Assembly (NCBI RefSeq): GCF_019636135.1
Contig: NZ_JAHBYD010000017.1
Location: 50,105 to 114,104, forward strand
Origin: Phenylobacterium sp.
GTDB lineage: Bacteria > Pseudomonadota > Alphaproteobacteria > Caulobacterales > Caulobacteraceae
Direction: 5' to 3'
DNA: 64,000 bases
Position numbers and translations under genes: made by a program. Shown one piece after another: positions 15,606-23,248 of the stretch; position 1 is the first letter of the stretch, and every line of letters begins with the position of its first letter. The notes under the pieces were generated by a model. It was not told the origin of the DNA. It ran no database searches and worked only from the letters and a program-made list of their open reading frames with translations.

Positions 15606-18557
15606 TCACCAGCGCTTGACGAGCTGAAGGGAAATCTGCCGGCCCAGCACATTGGTGTTGGCGGCGTCGTAACCGATCCCCGCCGGCGCATCGTAGAAGG
15701 GCGGCTCCTCATTGGTCAGATTGAGCACATTGAGGGTGAGCGAAAGACCTTCTCCCCATCCGCTCTGAAGGTCGTAGCGGATCTGACCGTCCAGAGTGAT
15801 CCAGTCGTCGATTCCGCGTCCGTTGACCCGATCGCGTCCTCCGCTGACGTGATTGAGGGCGCCGCCTAGTGTGAGCGGGCCGCGCAGCCACTGCGCGCCG
15901 AAGCGGCCCCGCCACCGCGCGGGAAAGTTCGGGGCGCCGAGCATGTCCTCGGTGGGAGAGGTCGCCGTGACCGCCCGGTCGTTGGTCAGCAGATGGGTCA
16001 CGGTCGCGTCGAGCGAGATGTCGTCCGACCCCAGGGTGAAGCGATAGCGCGTCGAAAGGTCGAGCCCCTCGACCTCTACCGCCGAGGCGTTGACGTAGCG
16101 GTTGTCGATGACGGCGCCGTAGGCGGTCGCCGGGAAGACGTTCGGATTGAAGTTGCCCGGGTGGCTGAGCAGGGACTGGACATAGGCCCGGTCGTCCGCG
16201 TTTGAGCCGGGGCTCACATAGCGGATGAAAGGGGCCAGGGTCGGATCATTGAGCGCATTGATCAGGTTCTCCGCGACCGGGGTCGCGATCCGGTCCTCGA
16301 AGGTCGTCCGGAACCAGCCGCCCTCGATCCGGAGACCTTCGGCGGCGGCGGGCGTCCAGACGAAGCCCGCCGTCCAAGATTCCGCGGTCTCCGGGATGAG
16401 ATTCGGGTTGCCCCCGTACTGGACGATGCTGATCACATTGGCGCCGGCGCGGTCCAGGAACACCGGGCCGAGCCGGTAGGCGCTGTTCAACTCCCTCAGC
16501 GAAGGGGCGCGGAACGAGGTGCCGTAGCTGGCGCGCAGGAGCAGGTCGGGGGTCGGGTTGTAGAGGACGCCGAACTTGGGATTGCTGGTCTGGCCGATCC
16601 CCTCATGGTCCTCGACACGACCGGCAAGGGACAGCTCCAACCGTTCGAGGCCGGGCCGGGCGTTGTCGGGCCCCACGAGCGGCGCGCGCAGTTCGACGAA
16701 GGCGGCCGAGACGTCGCGCTCGAACGCCGTCGGGGCGGCGATGCGCGGCGCTGCGCCGGAGATGAAATTCTCGCCGGAGGTTTCGAAGCGCTCCTGGCGA
16801 TAGTCGACACCGACGGCCATGCGCAGGTCCCCGCCTGGCAGGGCGAAGAGGACGCCGTCGGCCTTGAGGTTGAAGGAGCCGACCGTGCTGATGTTCTCGG
16901 ACCGAAGGTAGCCGGACCCGATGAAGGCCAACAGGGCCGGGCTATGGGCGGCGGGATCGCCATAGGGATTGAAGTAGCCGTCGACGGCCGGGTTGAAGGT
17001 GGTTCCCGGATTGTTCGGCGTAGAGCCGAGGGCTTCGTCGAGCCGGGTCGTCTGGACCCGGTTCGAGGCCATAAGCCCGGTAGTCTCCCGACCTCCGCTC
17101 AGATAGGCCGCGAGGTTCCATCCGGCGAGTTCACCCGTGACCCCGACGGCGCCGCCGACGCTGCGGGAGAAGCCTTCGTCACGGCCCGGCCCCAGGTCGT
17201 TGATGAAGGAATAGGCGATCTCCTGATAGGGCTCGCCCGCCACCGGCACGAAGAAGGGATTGTCCGGCGTCACGAACAGGATGCCGATGTCGGCCACCGA
17301 CTCCTGGATGTAGGTCCGGTCGGTGTAGCGAAGGTCGCCGTCCAGACTGAAACCGCCCGGAAGGTCCTGCCGGCCCGCCACGAAAAGGCTGTGCCGGCGC
17401 TGGTGCGGCAGGCTCCACAGGCCCTCCATCTGATTGGTCAGATTGACTTCGCCCGGGCGAAAGTCTCCAGGCGTGAGGCCCACGCCGTTCTGATTGCGTG
17501 GGATGGCGTAGACCGGTTCATAGGATCCGCTGACCGGATCGAACGCCATGAGGTTGCCCGGGGCCGCGTAGGTGAAGCGCCAGTCCGAGCCGCCCAGCGG
17601 GCGCAGGTCCGCATTCGCGGTTGCGCGACGGTCGGCGGCGCGCAACTCGCCGCGGTCGTGGAATTCGTAAGCGGCGAGGAGGCCGCCGTTGGACCAGTTG
17701 AAACCGCCGCTGTGAGACAGGAGAGTCTCCTCGGCCCCGCCGTCGCTGGTGCCGCCAACACGTAGCCGGGTTTCGGCGCCGTCGAACCGTGACTTCAGGA
17801 TGATGTTGACTACACCGCCGACCGCGTCTGCGCCGTAGAGGGCCGACGCGCCGTCGAGCAGCACATCCGCTCGGGCAATGGCGCTGCTGGGAAGATTGGA
17901 GATGTCCGAGAAGTCGCCGGCGCTGCCCGTGCCCGCGATCCGCCGGCCGTTGACCAGGACGAGGGTTGCATCCGCGCCCAGACCCCGCAGGTTCACCCCG
18001 GTCGCATAAGCCGAGTTTCGGCTCGTGCGGTCTGCGCCTGTCCCGGCAGACCCCTCATAGGCCGCCCCGGTGAAGTTCTGCGGCAAGGCGGCGAGGGTCT
18101 CGGCGACCGTCGCGCGGCCTTGCCGGGCGATGTCGTCCTGGGTAATGACGGTGACCGGCGACGGACTGTCCGCGCCCCGCAGATAGGTCCCCGTGACCAC
18201 GATTTCTTCAAGCTGGGTGGCCTGCGGTTCGGCCTCGGCGCGGGCTGAGGGATCAACGAGTACGAAGACCGTCGGGCGGCTCTGGCGATAGGCCAGGCCC
18301 GTCCCGCGCAGGAGCTCCGCGAGCGCGGCCTCAGGAGTGTATTCGCCGGTGAGAGCGCGAGCCTGTCGGCCGGCTACCAGCGCGCTGGGATAGAGGATCT
18401 GCAGGCCGCTCTGCTGGGCGAACACCGGCAGGCTGCGCTCAAGCGGCCCGGCGCCGATGCTGAACGTCCGGACGGCCTCGGTCGATTGCGCGATGACCGG
18501 CGTCGCGACACCCAGCATGAGCGCAGCGAGCGCGGTTGAAGTGAACCTGTGACCCAT
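15606..18557 (-). CDS. TonB-dependent receptor with signalling (STN) domain
   Basis: A 983-residue outer-membrane transducer. A signal peptide (to about residue 23) is followed by an STN domain (RTFSIGAGPLERSLPVFAQQ, residues about 28-100), which contacts the FecR-type regulator. A plug follows (LEEIVVTGTYLRGADSPSPV, then the VLVNGRRIAG region), and then a long beta-barrel ending in an aromatic residue (LVKRW). It probably binds or imports the lasso peptide and signals its presence through FecR and the ECF sigma factor encoded upstream. A good GGGGGAG ribosome site precedes the ATG. Confidence 0.92.
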   Translation of the reverse strand: MGHRFTSTALAALMLGVATPVIAQSTEAVRTFSIGAGPLERSLPVFAQQSGLQILYPSALVAGRQARALTGEYTPEAALAELLRGTGLAYRQSRPTVFVLVDPSARAEAEPQATQLEEIVVTGTYLRGADSPSPVTVITQDDIARQGRATVAETLAALPQNFTGAAYEGSAGTGADRTSRNSAYATGVNLRGLGADATLVLVNGRRIAGTGSAGDFSDISNLPSSAIARADVLLDGASALYGADAVGGVVNIILKSRFDGAETRLRVGGTSDGGAEETLLSHSGGFNWSNGGLLAAYEFHDRGELRAADRRATANADLRPLGGSDWRFTYAAPGNLMAFDPVSGSYEPVYAIPRNQNGVGLTPGDFRPGEVNLTNQMEGLWSLPHQRRHSLFVAGRQDLPGGFSLDGDLRYTDRTYIQESVADIGILFVTPDNPFFVPVAGEPYQEIAYSFINDLGPGRDEGFSRSVGGAVGVTGELAGWNLAAYLSGGRETTGLMASNRVQTTRLDEALGSTPNNPGTTFNPAVDGYFNPYGDPAAHSPALLAFIGSGYLRSENISTVGSFNLKADGVLFALPGGDLRMAVGVDYRQERFETSGENFISGAAPRIAAPTAFERDVSAAFVELRAPLVGPDNARPGLERLELSLAGRVEDHEGIGQTSNPKFGVLYNPTPDLLLRASYGTSFRAPSLRELNSAYRLGPVFLDRAGANVISIVQYGGNPNLIPETAESWTAGFVWTPAAAEGLRIEGGWFRTTFEDRIATPVAENLINALNDPTLAPFIRYVSPGSNADDRAYVQSLLSHPGNFNPNVFPATAYGAVIDNRYVNASAVEVEGLDLSTRYRFTLGSDDISLDATVTHLLTNDRAVTATSPTEDMLGAPNFPARWRGRFGAQWLRGPLTLGGALNHVSGGRDRVNGRGIDDWITLDGQIRYDLQSGWGEGLSLTLNVLNLTNEEPPFYDAPAGIGYDAANTNVLGRQISLQLVKRW

Positions 18558-18648
18558 GATCTCCCCCTCTTTTCTACCCGCGGCTTTGCGGGGCGGGGAG
18601 GAGACGTTGGGTCGCGGGGCGTCCCCTAAGTCCGGACGCAGATTATTT

Positions 18649-19635
18649 TCATGCCGGCCCCGAAAGGATCAGATGGCCGTCGGCCGCCGTGGCGGCTTCA
18701 AGGTGATAGAGGTCGCGCAGGGCGGCGACGAAGCCGTCGATGTCCCCGGCGTTGAAAACGCCGCTGACCCGGATCGACGAGATGCGTTCGTCGCGAAGCT
18801 CGATCGGTTTGGAGGTGTAGCGGTTCACCTCCGTCACGGCCGCAGCGATCGGCGTGTTCTCAAAGGTCAGCCGGCCGACTGTCCAACTGGTTTCGGCCGG
18901 GACATTGACCGCGACGACCCGGGGCGTTGGACCCGAGGTGGTGACCTGCTGGCCGGGCTCCAGGGTCCATTGGGCCGTCCTCGAGGACGGCTTGTGAACG
19001 TCGACGCGCCCTTCGACCAGGACGACACGCGCCCCGGAGCCAGATCGCCGAACGTCAAAGCGCGTGCCGACGGCGGTGACCTCCGTGTCGCCCGCCTGGA
19101 CGAAGAAAGGCCGCGCGGCGTCGCCCTCGACCTCAAACATGGCGCGTCCTGCTGCGAGCGTGACCACGCGACGGGCGTCGGTGAAGCGAACGGTGACCCG
19201 CGAGTCCGTGTCGAGGACGATGCGGGAACCGTCTTCCAGCCGCACGGTGCGTTGCTCGCCGATGGCCGTGGCGTAGGCGTCCGGCCGCTGCAGGGACCAC
19301 CAGGTCAGGCTCCCGGCTCCGATCACAAGCGCCATGGCGCCCGCGACGCCGAGCGGGATCAGACGGCCGGCGTCCCGCATCCGACGGCGCGGGCGCGCCT
19401 TTTCGACCCGACTCAAGGCCTCGTCGGCGAGCCCCGCCACCCCGGGGCTTTGCGCCAGCGTCCCTGCCGCGTCCCACATGGCTTCGAGACGGCTGAAAGC
19501 GCGCGCGTTCTCCGGGTCTCGCCGCCACGCGCTGAACGCCTTCACGTCGGCGGTCGTGACCTTGCGCTGGTTCAACTTGCTGAACCAGTCGGCGGCTTCC
19601 TTGCGCCTGATGTCGGCTTCAGCCTCGATCATCAT
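18649..19635 (-). CDS. FecR-family anti-sigma regulator
   Basis: A 328-residue bitopic protein. The cytoplasmic N-terminus (EAADWFSKLNQRKVTTADVKAFSAWRRDPEN) is the FecR/DUF4880 domain that binds the sigma factor. One membrane segment lies near residues 90-112, and the periplasmic FecR domain follows (AIGEQRTVRLEDGSRIVLDTDS). It relays the state of the TonB receptor signalling domain to the sigma factor. The gene starts 7 bases after the sigma gene, so both are probably cotranscribed. Confidence 0.92.
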   Translation of the reverse strand: MMIEAEADIRRKEAADWFSKLNQRKVTTADVKAFSAWRRDPENARAFSRLEAMWDAAGTLAQSPGVAGLADEALSRVEKARPRRRMRDAGRLIPLGVAGAMALVIGAGSLTWWSLQRPDAYATAIGEQRTVRLEDGSRIVLDTDSRVTVRFTDARRVVTLAAGRAMFEVEGDAARPFFVQAGDTEVTAVGTRFDVRRSGSGARVVLVEGRVDVHKPSSRTAQWTLEPGQQVTTSGPTPRVVAVNVPAETSWTVGRLTFENTPIAAAVTEVNRYTSKPIELRDERISSIRVSGVFNAGDIDGFVAALRDLYHLEAATAADGHLILSGPA

Positions 19636-19642
19636 CCGTTGC

Positions 19643-20134
19643 CTACAGGTCCAGCCGAGACGCGCAGTACTGAAGCGCCCTGGACATTCGCCATTCCACC
19701 GTTTTCACGCTGATCTCGAGCGACACGGAGATCTCGGGATAAGTCATACCGCCAAAGCGGTTCAAGACGAAGACGTCGCGGTAGAGTTGCGGCATGGACC
19801 GGATAACCTGTTCGAGAAGGACTTGGTCGAACTGCGGCGCGGCCTCGGCCTCGGCAGGTCTTTGAAGCGCCTGGCTCTGGCGGCGTCGGCCCTCTCTTCG
19901 GCTTTCATCGCGGACCAGATTGAGGGCGATCTGCAGCAGGAACGCTTTTGGATGGCGGATGTCCGACACGGCGTAAGGCGCCGCCCTGAGGTAGGTCTCC
20001 TGGACGACATCCGCCGCAGCGTCGGCGCCGATGTGAGGGCGCAACCGGCGATCCAGCCAGACGGCGTATCGCCGGTAGAGACGGTTGATCCCGTCCTGCG
20101 CCTCCACCCCCAGCTGCTTCGTATCGGTCACCAC
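19643..20134 (-). CDS. FecI-type ECF sigma factor of the lasso locus
   Basis: A 163-residue sigma-70 family protein with region 2 (INRLYRRYAVWLDRRLRPHI, DVVQETYLRA) and region 4 (MPQLYRDVFVLNRFGGMTYPEIS, VEWRMSRALQYC). GTG start with GGAG 5-8 bases upstream. It heads the sigma-FecR-TonB receptor-isopeptidase series on the minus strand. By analogy with FecIRA it would activate transcription of the receptor and isopeptidase when the peptide is detected. An inverted repeat, CCTCTC-GAC-GAGAGG (20145-20159), lies just upstream and may be autoregulatory. Confidence 0.9.
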   Translation of the reverse strand: MVTDTKQLGVEAQDGINRLYRRYAVWLDRRLRPHIGADAAADVVQETYLRAAPYAVSDIRHPKAFLLQIALNLVRDESRREGRRRQSQALQRPAEAEAAPQFDQVLLEQVIRSMPQLYRDVFVLNRFGGMTYPEISVSLEISVKTVEWRMSRALQYCASRLDL

Positions 20135-20608
20135 GGATCTCCGACCTCTCGACGAGAGGGGCGGGAATCCCGGCGTGGCCGCGCGATTCCGGGCAGGCGC
20201 GCCGACGCGCGCGCTCAGATGGCGGCAACCGGCCGACGCACAGAGCGGCAGCCGTCGATGATTTGATATCGCACAGGGGATTCCAGGCCCCTATCGGCGC
20301 GAACGCCGACATCGAAGCATGAATCAAACGGAATCCCGACGCAAGCGGGAGGGGTCGGGCGTTGGAATCCTCTGCGAACGAGGCCCGTTACTTCAGCGCG
20401 CAGCGCCGCCTCCGTCAGCGACGAACCCCGGCTCCGGCTGTGCGCCTATCTCGCGGCGCCCGACGGCTCCGCTGTAGGCGCGACCCTTCTACGGTTCAAC
20501 CGGCGCCGTCGGACCGCAAGAAACCTGCGGGCGGCCCGCAATTGATCGACGTTGCTCACGTCCGAACCTGCCGTGTACGGAAGGGGTCGGACAACCGGTG
20601 GTGTAGTA
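20135..20608. other. Gene-free divergent intergenic region
   Basis: This 474-base stretch separates the ECF sigma gene (minus) from the LuxR-type gene (plus). It has no convincing ORF. It contains the inverted repeat at 20145-20159 and should hold the promoter of the sigma-FecR-TonB operon. I see no RNA gene. Confidence 0.5.
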
Positions 20609-20851
20609 ATGCAAGCTGTCTCCGAAGATCCGGACCGTGGATCGCCCGCTGTCACCCTGAGCCCGCGCGAACAGGAATGCCTGGAATGGGTCTGTCGCGG
20701 AAAGAGCTCATCCGACATCGGGATCATACTGTCCCTGTCGCCCCGCACCGTGGACAGCTATCTTGAAAAGGTCTGTTCCAAACTCCGGGTCCGGACCCGG
20801 ATCGAAGCGGTCGCCTCAGCGGTCCGGCACGGTCTGATCGACCCGGGATGA
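20609..20851 (+). CDS. Small stand-alone LuxR/GerE-type HTH regulator
   Basis: An 80-residue protein that is little more than a DNA-binding domain: LSPREQECLEWVCRGKSSS, then ILSLSPRTVDSYLEKVCSKL and VRTRIEAVASAV. I use the ATG at 20609; a TTG at 20552 would extend it by 19 residues. It has no receiver or autoinducer domain. It closely resembles the interrupted HTH gene at 8764-9028 on the other side of the lasso locus. Its target is unknown; the position suggests a link to lasso production. Confidence 0.75.
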   Translation: MQAVSEDPDRGSPAVTLSPREQECLEWVCRGKSSSDIGIILSLSPRTVDSYLEKVCSKLRVRTRIEAVASAVRHGLIDPG

Positions 20852-21045
20852 GGGAAGGGGGCGGGCCAGGAACTTCTGTGATGAAGCCCGGCGTTTCGCC
20901 GCCGATCGCCGCCGACGTTTGCACGTCCCCTGGCTCTCGATCGGCGCCTATCGTTCCCGGAACCCGCCGCCGGTAAGTCTAGATCGGGCAGCGCAAGCGC
21001 GCCAGCCGGGCTTGACCCCCGGCATCAGCGGAGCAAGACACCCAG

Positions 21046-21345
21046 ATGTCTAAATACACGCCGCTCGCAGCCTTTCTCAGACGTCAGAAGGGCACCGAGG
21101 TGGACCTGTCGTTTCGGGACATCGAGCGGATCGTCGGCGGCATCTTGCCCAAGGCGGCGTCGCTGGAGGACTGGTGGCGCGCGAATCCGGCGAGGGAGCA
21201 AATGCCCCAGCACCTCGCCTTCGCCGACGCGGGCTTCGTCGCCGAACCGCGGACGCGGGCCGAAACCGTCCGTTTCATCCGGGTTGCGGGAGTGGGCGTC
21301 ACAGGGAGCGCGGCGCGGCTCAGCGCGGCGAAGACCGAGAGTTGA
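21046..21345 (+). CDS. Small uncharacterised protein (DUF7662-like)
   Basis: A 99-residue protein. Visible features: YTPLAAFLRRQKGTEVDLSFRDIERIVGGILPKAAS followed by LEDWWRAN. This arrangement (short alpha segment, SFRDIE, then a WW pair) resembles small bacterial proteins recently grouped as DUF7662, sometimes found in restriction or nucleic-acid-related proteins. Function is unknown. It is alone between the LuxR gene and the convergent copper genes, with GGAG about 13 bases before the ATG. Confidence 0.6.
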   Translation: MSKYTPLAAFLRRQKGTEVDLSFRDIERIVGGILPKAASLEDWWRANPAREQMPQHLAFADAGFVAEPRTRAETVRFIRVAGVGVTGSAARLSAAKTES

Positions 21346-21412
21346 CGCCTGTCTGCTCCGGACAGACCTCCGATCCGTCGGAGCGCCTGCCGGAGTGGTT
21401 CAGATCGGGCGG

Positions 21413-21640
21413 TCAGTTATGGTCGGCGTGACCCTGGGGAGCCGGAGCATCCGAGGGCGCCGGCGCGGGCGGCGCGGGTTCGGCGGGCGGCGGAGCGTCG
21501 GACTTCATCTTGTCGCAGCAGCTCATGGCGGCGTCAGCTGCCATGTCCTTGCAGCATTCGCAGCCTTCGGCGGCCAGGGCCGCTCCAGCGCTCAGGGCCA
21601 GAATCGCGCCGGCGGCGGCCAGCAGGTTGGAAACTCGCAT
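21413..21640 (-). CDS. Small Cys/His-rich periplasmic protein
   Basis: A 75-residue secreted protein: signal peptide to about residue 24, then a short mature chain with CECCKDM and SCCDKM clusters, a Pro/Ala-rich linker and a His-containing tail (GHADHN). The five cysteines in two clusters and the His tail suggest binding of soft metals such as Cu(I). It is last in the copper gene run on the minus strand, 10 bases after the CopC-like gene. I do not recognise a named family. The start is the ATG that begins the signal peptide. Confidence 0.7.
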   Translation of the reverse strand: MRVSNLLAAAGAILALSAGAALAAEGCECCKDMAADAAMSCCDKMKSDAPPPAEPAPPAPAPSDAPAPQGHADHN

Positions 21641-21650
21641 CGTCGTTCTC

Positions 21651-22034
21651 CTAGTGAACCATGAAGCTGACAGAGCCGGACATCTTGTGGCCGTCCGGAC
21701 CTTCAGCGGTCCAGGCGGCGGTGTAGGTTCCCGGGGCAAGCCGGGGAAGGGCCACGCTGACGGTCGCGGCGGCCGGTGCGGCGGGGGCATTCACGACCAC
21801 CGGGGCCTGCCCCTTGGCGCTCAGGGTCACCGTCTTCAGGACCATCGCATGGGGGAAGGTGACGCTGAAGCGTTCTGGCGATCCGTGGGTCATGGCCCCG
21901 TTTGCCGGAACCGTGGTGACGGCCGATTGAGGCTCGGCGGCCTGCGTCTGCATATTGTGCCCGGCGTGCGGATCCTGGGCGGCGGCGGCGCCGGCGAAGG
22001 CCAGGGCGGCCGTGAGGGTGAGAATGCGGATCAT
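21651..22034 (-). CDS. CopC-domain copper-binding protein
   Basis: A 127-residue periplasmic protein with signal peptide (ending GAAAAQ), a DPHAGHNM motif at the mature N-terminus and a CopC-like beta-sandwich (SPERFSVTFPHAMVLKTVTLSAKG, then YTAAWTAEGPDGHKMSGSVSFMV). CopC proteins bind copper in the periplasm and pass it on or protect the cell. The DPHAGH motif is the same one repeated in CopB next door. It is distinct from the second copC at 29835. Confidence 0.85.
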   Translation of the reverse strand: MIRILTLTAALAFAGAAAAQDPHAGHNMQTQAAEPQSAVTTVPANGAMTHGSPERFSVTFPHAMVLKTVTLSAKGQAPVVVNAPAAPAAATVSVALPRLAPGTYTAAWTAEGPDGHKMSGSVSFMVH

Positions 22035-22051
22035 GGGGTGGTCTCCTTGGG

Positions 22052-23248
22052 TCAGAACCAGGCCTTGAGGCCGACGACGAAGCGGGTGTCATCAGCCTCA
22101 CCGCCTCGGGCTTCGATGTAGTCGGCGGTGTTTCCCAGCGCCCGGCTCCACTCAACGCCGACATAGGGGGCGAACTCCTTGCGGAACTCGTAGCGCAGGC
22201 GCAGGCCCGCCTCGATGGACGACAAGCCCGAGCCGATCTCCAACTCCGGAATGTCGCTAGCTGAGGCGTCGATTTCGAGGCGGGGCTGGAGGATCAGGCG
22301 CTGGGTGATGCGCTGGTCGTATTCGGCCTCGACGCGGGCGGTCAGGTCGCCCTCGGTGGAGAGGAAGGCGGCCGCGTCGATCTCCCACCAATAGGGCGCC
22401 AGGCCCTGGAGGCCGAGGACCAGGTGCGTCGTATCCTCGCCGTCGGGCCGGAAATCCTGACGCACGCCGGCCTGCACATCCCAGAACGGCGCTATCGCGC
22501 GGCTGTAAAGCGCTTGGAGTTCGGCCTCTTCCAACTTGCCGCCAAAGTCGCCTTCGCCCTCGGACTTCCACCAGAAGCGATTGATGTCGCCGCCGCTCCA
22601 GCCCTGGACGTCCCAGAGATACGACTCCTCAGCACCGCCGAAGGCGGCTTCGAGACGATCGATGATGACGGCGGTGGTGCGGACCTCGCCGTTCTCGCGA
22701 ACCAGAATCTGACGGGCGGCCGCCATCGCTTCGGCGCCAAAGACCAGATCGGCGGCGTGCGTGGGGCCGCTCAGGGCGGCGGCTGGGAGCGGGTCCTCCG
22801 GAGGACGGCCGGGATTGTCGGCGCTGGTCGGCACGTCCGGCGGCCCCATGCTCATGGTCGACATATCATGCCCGGCATGAGGGTCGACCTGGGTGGAGGG
22901 CATGGCGGACATGTCGTGGCCGGCGTGCGGATCGGGCTGCGCCGTCGGCGGCATTGTCGACATGTCGTGACCCGCATGCGGATCAACGACCGGGGGCTCA
23001 GCCGGCATCTGATGGCCGGCGTGAGGGTCGGCCGCTGGCGGCGTTGGCGCGGGCGGCATGACATGACCGGCGTGCGGGTCTTGCGCCGACGGCCGGGTGG
23101 ACGTCTGAGGCCGAACGGCCGGAGCGGGCGTGGCTCGCGGCGCCGCGGTCGCCGGCATGACATGGCCCGCGTGCGGGTCCTGCGCTTGGGCGGTGACGGC
23201 GCTGGCGGCGAGGATCAGCGGAGCGAGGGCGACGGCGAAGCGGTTCAT
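22052..23248 (-). CDS. copB: Outer-membrane copper resistance protein CopB
   Basis: A 398-residue protein. A signal peptide is followed by an extended low-complexity N-terminal half with six copies of DPHAGH followed by V, Q or D and then Met (residues about 24-130), and by a C-terminal CopB beta-barrel (RLEAAFGGAEESYLWDVQGW, QAGVRQDFRPDGEDTTHLVLG, ending VGLKAWF). CopB is an outer-membrane protein of the pco/cop system; the His/Met repeats are expected to collect copper. Its ATG overlaps the copA stop (ATGA). Confidence 0.93.
   Translation of the reverse strand: MNRFAVALAPLILAASAVTAQAQDPHAGHVMPATAAPRATPAPAVRPQTSTRPSAQDPHAGHVMPPAPTPPAADPHAGHQMPAEPPVVDPHAGHDMSTMPPTAQPDPHAGHDMSAMPSTQVDPHAGHDMSTMSMGPPDVPTSADNPGRPPEDPLPAAALSGPTHAADLVFGAEAMAAARQILVRENGEVRTTAVIIDRLEAAFGGAEESYLWDVQGWSGGDINRFWWKSEGEGDFGGKLEEAELQALYSRAIAPFWDVQAGVRQDFRPDGEDTTHLVLGLQGLAPYWWEIDAAAFLSTEGDLTARVEAEYDQRITQRLILQPRLEIDASASDIPELEIGSGLSSIEAGLRLRYEFRKEFAPYVGVEWSRALGNTADYIEARGGEADDTRFVVGLKAWF

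Noticed and set aside
22852..23163. Repeat block of CopB considered as a CRISPR-like or minisatellite array
   Set aside because: The repeats keep the reading frame and encode DPHAGHxM with variable linkers; they are protein repeats.
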